From a candidate division WOR-3 bacterium (GTDB lineage Bacteria > Hydrothermota > Tepidihabitantia > SM23-42), in NCBI GenBank assembly GCA_029858255.1, contig JAOUFJ010000026.1:1-36517 (forward strand): a DNA stretch of 36,517 nt. The letters run 5' to 3'. The notes under the pieces were generated by a model. It did no database searches. It had not been told where the DNA came from and was given only the letters and a program-made list of their open reading frames with translations. This document shows, in pieces, positions 1 through 6,248 of this stretch; within the stretch, counting starts at the first letter, position 1, and the number at the start of each line of letters is the position of its first letter. A program made the translations under genes and the position numbers.

Positions 1-86
1 AACTAACCGGAGGTCAATATTGACAAATAACTAACTACCAAGTATAGTAAAACCTAATCAGGGGAACGCAATTTTTTCATAGGTGA

Positions 87-614
87 CCCCATTCCTACCT
101 AAAGCTAAATGAAATCGAGATCGAAATTGCCAGGGCGGTTTCAGAACAAGAGAAAAGGAAGCAAGAACAGAAAGAGGAAGATCTTAAGAAAATTGAGGCA
201 GAAAAAAGGATTAGACAAGTAGAACAAGAAAGAATTGCCAGATTCGCTGCCCTGAGGGATGGTTGTAATGTTATCGCAAATCCAGATGTTCTCACACGAA
301 ATGAAAGCATTCATAAAGGGAAAATGGTGTTGGTGTGCGGTCGAATATGTCAACTGGGAACACGAGTAGGTGGGTATTATTTTCTTACAAACGCATGTAC
401 GATATTAGAAAAAGATGCGAGACGGGGATTTGTAACGGAGAGCATTATGTGGATAGATTCAAAGATTGCTCTAGTCGAAGGTGACGTGATATGGGTACGT
501 GGGAAATATATAGGCCTAAAATCATATAAGACAGTAATCGGGTTGGAGAAAGTGGTTCCCGAAATTGATGCTGTGTCTATATTTAATAGTGATTTCACAC
601 GCCAATTATATTGA
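87..614 (+). pseudogene. Start-less coiled-coil plus small C-terminal domain gene (remnant)
   Basis: The frame is open from 87 (just after a TGA at 84-86) to the TAA at 612-614, but the first ATG is at 324. The part before that ATG still reads like protein: roughly residues 8-55 are a charged heptad-like helix rich in E, K, Q and R (for example QEKRKQEQKEEDLKKIEAEK), followed by RDGCNVIANPDVLTRNESIHKGK. The part after 324 alternates hydrophobic and polar residues and resembles a small beta-rich, OB-like domain (LVCGRICQLG, GDVIWVRGKYIGLKSYK). No start codon or ribosome site precedes the helix, and the other two frames upstream contain stops. I read this as the 3' end of a gene that lost its beginning. 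A short protein starting at 324 (96 aa) remains possible. I do not recognise the family. Confidence 0.4.
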
Positions 615-650
615 AGAAATAACAATAGCACTAGTTCTAATCAACTACCA

Positions 651-681
651 GGGATCGGCAGTCATCAAAACCGCCGATCCC
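651..681. terminator. Hairpin, possible factor-assisted terminator
   Basis: A perfect 9-bp stem (GGGATCGGC at 651-659 with GCCGATCCC at 673-681) encloses a 13-nt loop. It lies 37 nt after the 87-614 frame and about 310 nt beyond the end of the minus-strand larA operon. Neither side has a good T-run, so intrinsic termination is not assured in either direction. Confidence 0.35.
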
Positions 682-712
682 TATCTCTGTGCGGTATTTG
701 TGTGGTGCATTT

Positions 713-795
713 ACCAAAACAAACGGTAATAGACAGAAAATCCCAAAACGGTCAGAATGGGTGAAAGCATTGTCTGGCTTGCGTCTGCTTGATTT
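713..795 (+). repeat. Dispersed intergenic repeat, copy A
   Basis: The last 41 nt (755-795) match 6957-6997 at 36 of 41 positions, and all five differences are transitions. The first part (ACCAAAACAAACGGTAATAG) resembles 5418-5436 of a more diverged copy. No reading frame is shared, so this is a non-coding repeat. Copies A and B lie in the same orientation on either side of the kamA-larA operon. Confidence 0.55.
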
Positions 796-858
796 CTATC
801 GGTATTTCGAAAGGTATGAAAGCGGAGGAAATTCTTGCGAAGAACAGAGGACAAGTGC

Positions 859-886
859 TTGACTTTAGAACGTAGAAAGTTATATT
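859..886 (+). promoter_or_regulatory. Orphan sigma-70-type promoter
   Basis: TTGACT (859-864), a 16-nt spacer and TATATT (881-886). The spacing equals that of all the other promoter-like sites in this window. It points away from any recognised gene and toward the end of larA on the opposite strand. It could drive the small frame at 922-1020 or an RNA antisense to larA. Confidence 0.4.
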
Positions 887-921
887 AAATGGGGCAAAAA
901 AGACAGGGGAGCAACCTTAGG

Positions 922-1020
922 ATGTCTCTACTAAAAAATGAGCTTTTTTTCCCATTTCACCTGGAACTTGACAGAAGGGAATGGACAGAACTCACTTTCC
1001 CCTTTTTACAGACCGCTTAG
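922..1020 (+). CDS. Possible 32-aa small protein, antisense to the larA end
   Basis: An ATG frame encodes MSLLKNELFFPFHLELDRRE followed by 12 more residues, ending at a TAG at 1018-1020. It begins 36 nt after the -10 element at 881-886, and AGGGGAG lies at 905-911. Its last 29 nt overlap the larA 3' end on the other strand. The frame is short and I recognise no family, so it may be chance. Confidence 0.18.
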   Translation: MSLLKNELFFPFHLELDRREWTELTFPFLQTA

Positions 1021-2266
1021 ATCCCTCTTTCAATTTACATATTATATTTGATCCATTGGGAATAAAGTACGCCATATGTTCCAATCCACAGCGGTCGTTA
1101 ATAAACTGTTTGATTCGTTGAAGGTCATACATGCTGTGCACGTTAATGAATTCTGATGACGTGCCGGCATTATTCGTATATAGGATTATTGTACACCGCG
1201 AGAAGTTCTTCGCAGTTAAGAACGCGCTGTGTACGCCGATATCGATCTCGTTTTGTTGTAGATTAAGCAGATCGGGCAGGGATTTATGCAATGATCTTTC
1301 ATAGACTTCATTTCCCATACCCTGTGGGAATTCGCCGAATACCACGACAATGCCTCCGGGTCGAGTAATAGATGCAGCCGTTGTTATTGCTCTTTGTGCA
1401 CTGTAAAGATTCGCATCACTTGGATAACCGCCACAGCTTACATATGTCACATCAGAATATTGGTTAATAGTTACAGAATTTATTTCATTGCATAATTCAC
1501 ATGCTGCGTTAAAAGCAGTATCAATGTCATCCGCAAAGATACCGGCTAATTCACCACTGTTATTCCTTACCAACTGAATACTGTAATCAACATTCAGCAG
1601 GTGCGCTGCTTCTGTCATCTCTTCATGGATCGGGTTCTTACTTAGTATCCCCACTCCGACGTTCTCCAAGATCACTTTCGAGTGGTTTTCCCTGATATTC
1701 GCGTATGAAGCTACACCGGGTAAAATTATCTTTCTGCCTCCAGTATACCCAGCAAAGACATGAGGAGAAACTGAACTGAGCGTGACAATGAAGTCTGCTT
1801 CTGCCACGTATTTGTTGACGGACAATCTTGAACCGGTTGATAATTTCCCAACATCCCGAAGAAGTGCATTGTCGTTACAGTCATGATCGATGGTCTCCAT
1901 ATCTCTGAGGTTTCTATATCCATATGCCCGCTCATTCTCAGCCGTGGTATGCTTTGAATGCGTGCCATAGGCAATTACGAGATACTTCTTAATCCTACCA
2001 TTTTGGTCAATCAATTTGTTCAACTCTGCGAGGAATTGCGGGTATTCGGGATTATTCCTGGTTTTATCTTCAACGATAACCGCCAGTGTTCGAATATTCC
2101 TGTTTCGCATGGTGCTCTTCAGGGGTTCGATCTTCTGCTTAAATTCAAAAAGGGCATCTGCTAACGGTGAATAATAAGAGGGAATTAGTATTCGATGAAG
2201 GCAACTTTTTTCAACCTCGACATCCACATACACCAATCCAAATTTGACTTTTATGCTAAACCCCAC
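992..2266 (-). CDS. larA: LarA-type nickel-dependent racemase (lactate racemase family)
   Basis: 424 aa, the same length as Lactobacillus plantarum LarA. LarA epimerises 2-hydroxy acids using a nickel-pincer nucleotide (NPN) bound to a lysine. The recalled LarA residues all appear here with a constant offset of 5: D72/R75 as D67/R70 (EDKTR), H108 as H103 (GTH), H174 as H169 (SPHVFAG), K184 as K179 (GGRKIILPG) and H200 as H195 (RENH). The catalytic site and cofactor lysine therefore look intact. The start is a GTG overlapping the end of the upstream ligase gene by 16 nt, which suggests translational coupling. It is the last gene of a four-gene operon. NPN synthesis genes (larB, larC, larE) are not in the window. 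The substrate may be lactate or another 2-hydroxy acid, since the wider family is diverse. Confidence 0.85.
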   Translation of the reverse strand: MGFSIKVKFGLVYVDVEVEKSCLHRILIPSYYSPLADALFEFKQKIEPLKSTMRNRNIRTLAVIVEDKTRNNPEYPQFLAELNKLIDQNGRIKKYLVIAYGTHSKHTTAENERAYGYRNLRDMETIDHDCNDNALLRDVGKLSTGSRLSVNKYVAEADFIVTLSSVSPHVFAGYTGGRKIILPGVASYANIRENHSKVILENVGVGILSKNPIHEEMTEAAHLLNVDYSIQLVRNNSGELAGIFADDIDTAFNAACELCNEINSVTINQYSDVTYVSCGGYPSDANLYSAQRAITTAASITRPGGIVVVFGEFPQGMGNEVYERSLHKSLPDLLNLQQNEIDIGVHSAFLTAKNFSRCTIILYTNNAGTSSEFINVHSMYDLQRIKQFINDRCGLEHMAYFIPNGSNIICKLKEGSKRSVKRGK

Positions 2267-3255
2267 CGCTGGAGAGCGCTTGTCAGTATCTTCTCTATCA
2301 TAGAATTGAACGCAACGCCATTCGATCTACAACACTGAGCAAGTGCCCGGTCAGGATGCAAAGTCGCATCTGCATTGAACTCGAGGAAGTAGTGTTTACC
2401 TGTCTGGTCCACCCTGACATCGAATACACCATAATCAAGTGGTAACAAGATATCATAAAGTTTATCACAATCCTTCAATACCTCGAAGACATCAGGTTGA
2501 TCTATTGCTCGTGCTATTTTTTGATAAATACCTTCCTTTTTTTGAGCAAAAGGGTAAAACCTATCCATTAAGGGCGATCCATCTTCGCGTGTATCTTCAA
2601 TAATACCTTTGAATTTTTTTACTTCGTTGCCAATATATCCTATCTTGTATTCCTTTCCAACAATGAATTCTTCGACAATTACCGGCATTTTTAGGTTCTG
2701 AAGGATGTAATTACATTGTTCATACAATTCCTCTCTATTCGAAACAACGGATCTCTCATGTACACCAATTGATGACCCTTCGTGAGCAGGTTTTACGATC
2801 AGAGGGAACTTCGGAAAATCCCATTGGTCCAAGGCACGAGCGTTATGTATATATATCCACGCGGGTGTCGGGATTTCTAGTTTGTCCATGAACGATTTCA
2901 TAAAATGCTTGTTCTGGCTTATGAATTTAGTATACGGGTCAGCACCGCTGTAAGGTATTCGTGCAAGTTCATAGAGCGATGGTGCAAGTGCCATACGAAA
3001 TCTTGATATAAAACCTACGGATAGGTTGAATATGAAATCAATCTTTCGCTTGAACTTATCCAAGGCATTCACCAGTACTTCAGGTGTACCAATAATAACC
3101 GTTGCGAACCCCAATTTCTCAATGGCCTGTTGTATTGCTGCTATTTCATGCGGCTCCCGCCAATGATAGAAATGATCGATAGTCTGATGCTCTTTTTTCT
3201 CACGGTCGGCATCCTCCCTCACTTCCAGAACGATACCGATGGTCTTAACCTTCAC
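2251..3255 (-). CDS. ATP-grasp ligase related to D-alanine-D-alanine ligase
   Basis: 334 aa. ATP-grasp features are clear: KP at 155-156, the phosphate-binding loop EGSSIGV at 159-165, EEFIVGKEY from 195, RVD at 281-283 and metal ligands E292/N294 in LEFNAD. This is the architecture of Ddl, which joins two D-amino acids using ATP. Substrate-side motifs differ: there is no N-terminal GG-x-S-x-E motif, no YDYxAKY omega loop (MDRFYPFAQKK here), and the N-x-x-PG-x-T-x-x-S segment is replaced by NADATLHPDR. I infer a Ddl-fold ligase with other substrates, possibly D-amino acid plus hydroxy acid or a beta-amino acid. The GTG start at 3255 has GGAG 5 nt upstream. It lies between vanW (14-nt gap) and larA (16-nt overlap). 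Confidence 0.75.
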   Translation of the reverse strand: MKVKTIGIVLEVREDADREKKEHQTIDHFYHWREPHEIAAIQQAIEKLGFATVIIGTPEVLVNALDKFKRKIDFIFNLSVGFISRFRMALAPSLYELARIPYSGADPYTKFISQNKHFMKSFMDKLEIPTPAWIYIHNARALDQWDFPKFPLIVKPAHEGSSIGVHERSVVSNREELYEQCNYILQNLKMPVIVEEFIVGKEYKIGYIGNEVKKFKGIIEDTREDGSPLMDRFYPFAQKKEGIYQKIARAIDQPDVFEVLKDCDKLYDILLPLDYGVFDVRVDQTGKHYFLEFNADATLHPDRALAQCCRSNGVAFNSMIEKILTSALQRWGLA

Positions 3256-3269
3256 ATTTACTCCATATT

Positions 3270-4061
3270 TTACTGGAGTAGAATTGGTTTGTAAGTGTCA
3301 GTTTTTGAGAACGTAAGCTTCCTCACACCGCTGCTCTTGATGATAAATCTCTCTGTCAACACCACCCAACCCTTCCTACCCTTTTGCGGATCAAAACCTG
3401 CGTTGCCAACAGATCTAGGCTCTAGTTCTTTCAAAACCCGATGTTTGATCTCTACCTTATATGGAAGCTCTCGGGGAGAATAGATCTGACAGTTCAAAAG
3501 GAGATCATTTCTATCTACGCTCATTCTGACTGCAATATCAGCTGGATGATCGTTCTTGAATTTAAGATCTCTCTGTGCATACACATATGTTGCATCTTTG
3601 CCAAGGTCTATGAAGCGGTTTTCCCCCCATATATCAGCACTATGATTATGCTTCTGCAGTATCTGCACATTGGCGAGCAAGGCGACATTGAACAACGCCG
3701 TGGAGATCTGACACAAGCCACCACCAACAGAACATGACAGCTGTCCTCCGACAATATTCGGACCTTCCTTAAAACCTCTTTCCTTTGTAGGTTCGCCGAT
3801 CACTTTTTGCACTGAAAAGACCTCCCGGGGGTGCAGGAGAATACCGTCGATGATCCCGCAACTCCTTTCCATATTGCTAATTCTGTTTTCATTGAGCTCC
3901 CCTAATTCATCACGCCACTTGATTTTTGTCGGAAAATCAGCAATAAGGTACCATGTGCTCATGTCTCCCACCGTTTGCTTAGATGTGACGATCCTGGTAT
4001 ACCATCCGTTCACTATACTGTTCAGATCGTCCAGGAGGAGACGTAAGTTCTTGAACTTCAT
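3270..4061 (-). CDS. VanW-domain protein
   Basis: 263 aa. The VanW signature is present: HPREVFSVQKVIGEPTKERG (77-96), the GGGLCQIST core at 113-121 with its conserved Cys, the HNHSADIWG segment at 138-146, GKDATYVYAQRDLKFKN at 154-170, and a C-terminal beta-rich part. VanW occurs as an accessory protein of vanB-type glycopeptide-resistance operons and in many genomes near cell-wall genes; its biochemical role is not settled. No signal peptide or membrane helix is visible, so this version appears cytosolic. It lies 11 nt after the kamA-like gene and 14 nt before the ligase gene, which ties it to the same pathway. The ATG at 4061 is preceded by AAAGAG. Confidence 0.8.
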   Translation of the reverse strand: MKFKNLRLLLDDLNSIVNGWYTRIVTSKQTVGDMSTWYLIADFPTKIKWRDELGELNENRISNMERSCGIIDGILLHPREVFSVQKVIGEPTKERGFKEGPNIVGGQLSCSVGGGLCQISTALFNVALLANVQILQKHNHSADIWGENRFIDLGKDATYVYAQRDLKFKNDHPADIAVRMSVDRNDLLLNCQIYSPRELPYKVEIKHRVLKELEPRSVGNAGFDPQKGRKGWVVLTERFIIKSSGVRKLTFSKTDTYKPILLQ

Positions 4062-4072
4062 GCTCTTTGCTT

Positions 4073-5254
4073 CTATTTCATCTCTTCAATGTCCGGGTAT
4101 GTCACCCAATGATTTTTCCAATTCTTGAATTTGATGATCGGTCTATTGTTCTCATCTCTTGTGTAGATGAAATTATCAGTACCATGTGGTTCCAAGGGAA
4201 TATCATGTTTTCCCTCTATGTGGAATAGGGTGTATTTTGGAAAAGCCGGACCAGGTATTTCTCGTCTTATCTCAGATAGCAAATGTACGCCCCGTTTGAC
4301 ACTCAATCCTCTGTTGCATCTACCAAGTGTGAACGGTGCATAGTGAAAAATATAGTATGGAGTGATCCTGCGTTGGTACAATTTAAGGAGCAGCTCCTGT
4401 AATACTTCTTTCGTATCATTAACCCCGCGAATAAGCGGACTCCTCCATAAGATCAATGGACGGTAGCCTACTTCATCAAACAAACGAAGTTTCTCATCAA
4501 CGATCGGAGATAGCTCTTTAGGATGAGCAAAATGAACTTCGAGTGCTGTCACATTATATTTTTTTATTATTTCAACCAGATCTGTATCGAACCGGAATGG
4601 ATTAAAGGTCAAGGCTCTTGTGTTCAACCTGATCGACTGGATTGAATCGATCGAGGATACATCCAAAAGTATCCTTTCAAGGTTCTCGTTATCAAACATC
4701 AACGGATCACCGCCACTAATTATGATATCGCGGATCTGTGGATTATTCCTCAAATACTGTATTGTTTTCTTCCACATTTCTTTCGTACCTGCGACATTCT
4801 TGGTTTTCTTCTTGTCCATGATCCGTGAAGTCAAATAGCAGTAATTACAGTAGCCAAAGCAGCAATCTACCAACCGTAAGATTGCTCTATCAGGATATTT
4901 ATGGTGGAGCATCCTTGTCGGTAGCTCTTCCGGGTTTTCCCAGTTTTCATGGATGCCATCATAGCATGATGTACCTTGAACCCCATCGTGTTGATCGAAT
5001 CGAAATTGATTCCATATTGGATCATTAAACAAAGGATTCAAATCTTCATCCAGTTCCACCAAGGATAATGTATATGGTGTAATTGCGAAACTGTACTTCT
5101 TGATATAACATTCAAACGTTTGAATATCGGTTTGATTAATATTTGGGAAATAATCCTTTATGTTCGATGCATTATCAAGGCGATTCTGCAGTTGCCACTT
5201 CCAATTGGTCCAGAGTGAGTCATCAAAATCCTTGAATTTCCAGAATCTCTCCAT
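4073..5254 (-). CDS. KamA-like radical SAM amino-acid 2,3-aminomutase
   Basis: 393 aa. The N-terminus (DSLWTNWKWQLQNRL) matches the start of lysine 2,3-aminomutases. The radical SAM cluster motif CxxxCxxC is C132, C136, C139 in a PDRAILRL context. SGGDPL (180-185), RSPLIRGVND (271-280) and a likely PLP lysine K349 in EGKHDIPLEP follow in family order. KamA enzymes move an alpha-amino group to the beta carbon using SAM, PLP and a [4Fe-4S] cluster. The aspartate of the lysine enzyme's VVDAPGGGGK segment (recalled as D330) is missing here (TLFHIEGK), while the GVND aspartate is kept. The substrate may therefore not be lysine. It is the first gene of the operon, and its ATG lies only 8 nt after a -10 element. 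Confidence 0.8.
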   Translation of the reverse strand: MERFWKFKDFDDSLWTNWKWQLQNRLDNASNIKDYFPNINQTDIQTFECYIKKYSFAITPYTLSLVELDEDLNPLFNDPIWNQFRFDQHDGVQGTSCYDGIHENWENPEELPTRMLHHKYPDRAILRLVDCCFGYCNYCYLTSRIMDKKKTKNVAGTKEMWKKTIQYLRNNPQIRDIIISGGDPLMFDNENLERILLDVSSIDSIQSIRLNTRALTFNPFRFDTDLVEIIKKYNVTALEVHFAHPKELSPIVDEKLRLFDEVGYRPLILWRSPLIRGVNDTKEVLQELLLKLYQRRITPYYIFHYAPFTLGRCNRGLSVKRGVHLLSEIRREIPGPAFPKYTLFHIEGKHDIPLEPHGTDNFIYTRDENNRPIIKFKNWKNHWVTYPDIEEMK

Positions 5255-5262
5255 CCGCTTCT

Positions 5263-5290
5263 ATTGTATCTATAGTTCGCGGATAGTCAA
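5263..5290 (-). promoter_or_regulatory. Promoter of the kamA-vanW-ligase-larA operon
   Basis: On the minus strand: TTGACT (5290-5285), a 16-nt spacer and TACAAT (5268-5263). Only AGAAGCGG separates the -10 from the kamA ATG at 5254. Transcription would begin within a few bases of the start codon, giving a leaderless or nearly leaderless mRNA. Confidence 0.6.
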
Positions 5291-5417
5291 TTAGATGTTG
5301 CGAACGTTAGCGCACGTGGGACACCTTGGTCATCACAGTGATAGAATGTTAAAGTAAAACTGGTAGAGCCAGATTTGCTCACCCCCCTACCTTGTGCCAA
5401 ATCTGTGCCATCTCGGC

Positions 5418-5500
5418 ACCAAAACATATGGTAATGACAGAACCTTCAGAATGGACAGAATGGTGCGAGGTGATTGGCTTGTATTTGTGCGATTTCAATG
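5418..5500 (+). repeat. Dispersed intergenic repeat, copy B
   Basis: ACCAAAACATATGGTAATGACAGAA here parallels ACCAAAACAAACGGTAATAGACAGAA in copy A (713 onward). The later part (GAATGGTGCGAGGTGATTGG and on to GCGATTT) is a diverged form of 755-795. It has the same orientation as copies A and C. Confidence 0.4.
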
Positions 5501-5506
5501 AAGTCA

Positions 5507-5543
5507 GGGAGTGATTCATCAGAATCACTCCCCTTTTCTTTTT
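5507..5543 (+). terminator. Strong rho-independent terminator with no gene upstream
   Basis: An 11-bp stem (GGGAGTGATTC at 5507-5517 with GAATCACTCCC at 5522-5532), a 4-nt loop and the tract TTTTCTTTTT (5534-5543). No plus-strand gene lies between 5255 and here. The stem-tail and the following 50 nt (TTGGACAGTTCTTGGACAG, then TGGAATTGGGTA) resemble the terminator and 3' flank of the beta-propeller gene at 9608-9690. It may be the tail of a deleted gene. Confidence 0.7.
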
Positions 5544-5697
5544 GGACAGTTCTTGGACAGTTTCTTGCCCAGAATGTATGGAATTGGGTACACTTCCGAG
5601 CCATAGCAAGACAATGCAAAATAGTGCTTTTTTCACCAAATTACGTAATATAAAGATCTTTCAAGATTGCTGTATTCGGATTCTCTCTCGATATCGA
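5544..5697. other. Intergenic stretch without a recognised gene
   Basis: This AT-rich sequence follows the orphan terminator. It contains the palindrome AAAGATCTTT (5652-5661). I see no convincing reading frame or further promoter here. Confidence 0.3.
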
Positions 5698-5717
5698 AGT
5701 CTCGATCTCTCGAGACT
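5698..5717. repeat. Perfect hairpin next to the broken tRNA
   Basis: AGTCTCGA (5698-5705) pairs with TCGAGACT (5710-5717) over 8 bp with a TCTC loop. It sits 4 nt from the point where the tRNA-Arg sequence breaks off. It could mark a recombination end or simply be a chance palindrome. Confidence 0.4.
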
Positions 5718-5721
5718 GAGA

Positions 5722-5759
5722 TGGAAGTCCGTCGCTCTATCCAGTTGAGCTACAGGCGC
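5722..5759 (-). pseudogene. 5' half of a tRNA-Arg gene (truncated)
   Basis: Read on the minus strand from 5759, the sequence is the 5' half of a tRNA: acceptor strand GCGCCTG, TA, D-stem GCTC/GAGC around AACTGGATA, then ACGGACTTCC entering the anticodon arm. It matches the beginning of bacterial tRNA-Arg of the UCU type. After the anticodon loop the sequence departs: there is no TCCGT partner strand, no T-arm (GGTTCGAATCC) and no CAGGCGC acceptor complement within the next few hundred bases. It cannot fold as a full tRNA, so it is a remnant, probably from integration or rearrangement. Confidence 0.7.
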
Positions 5760-6190
5760 TGGACTGATAACTGATACGGGATGACGGATACCAATTGAAT
5801 TATACTGAAATACCCTAAGCCGTCAACAAATAGCCATCATTACAGGGAATAAAACAAGAGGCGGACGACGAAACAATCTTAGGGGCACTTGATTTCTGTC
5901 AAATGTTTAGCTGAGTTTCAGAGGAGCGAAGTCCCGTTACATAATTGAAAAAGAAATGCATGCGAGATCGGGGATCTGACCCCATTCTTATCAAAAATCG
6001 ACTAAGAATCCCTGCTGGACTATCCACCAGACAGCACCATTTTGACCAGGTTGCGTTCGTCCAACCAGGTTGTAGGAACCCCCACTTAGGCACTGAGAAC
6101 GGGTGGTTCCTGGCGGAAATGGGTGGGGTGAAAATTGACATGGTTTTGCCTGTTTGTTGTCTATAACATCCTGACGAGGTGGACTTTGTA
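5760..6190. other. Degenerate intergenic stretch
   Basis: I see no convincing gene. The GGGG-ATCTGA-CCCC palindrome and following CATTCTTA (5970-5989) resemble TGACCCCATTCCTA at 84-97. A direct repeat ACCAGGTTG occurs twice near 6047-6074. An imperfect hairpin (AGGAACC with GGTTCCT) spans about 6073-6109. The stretch 5993-6018 is nearly the same as 7427-7451 inside the beta-propeller gene and encodes RIPAG in the matching frame. The 73-codon frame at 5945-6166 has no family look and is probably spurious. Confidence 0.35.
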
Positions 6191-6218
6191 TTGACAGTAC
6201 TATGTACATAGCTATACT
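6191..6218 (+). promoter_or_regulatory. Promoter of the small beta-barrel gene
   Basis: TTGACA (6191-6196), a 16-nt spacer and TATACT (6213-6218). The expected start of transcription is near 6225, giving a short leader before the ATG at 6249, with AGTAAGAG just upstream of the start codon. Confidence 0.7.
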
Positions 6219-6248
6219 TTCTGCGAAGCAAGAATAGTAAGAGTTACG

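Noticed and set aside
930-960. A/T-rich dyad as larA terminator (AAAAAATGAGCTTTTTTT)
   Set aside because: The stem would be only A-T pairs, too weak to call an intrinsic terminator.
5899-6231. Minus-strand frame of 110 codons in the 5.2-6.2 kb gap
   Set aside because: Its composition is not protein-like, it has no ribosome site, and it overlaps the promoter of the beta-barrel gene on the other strand.
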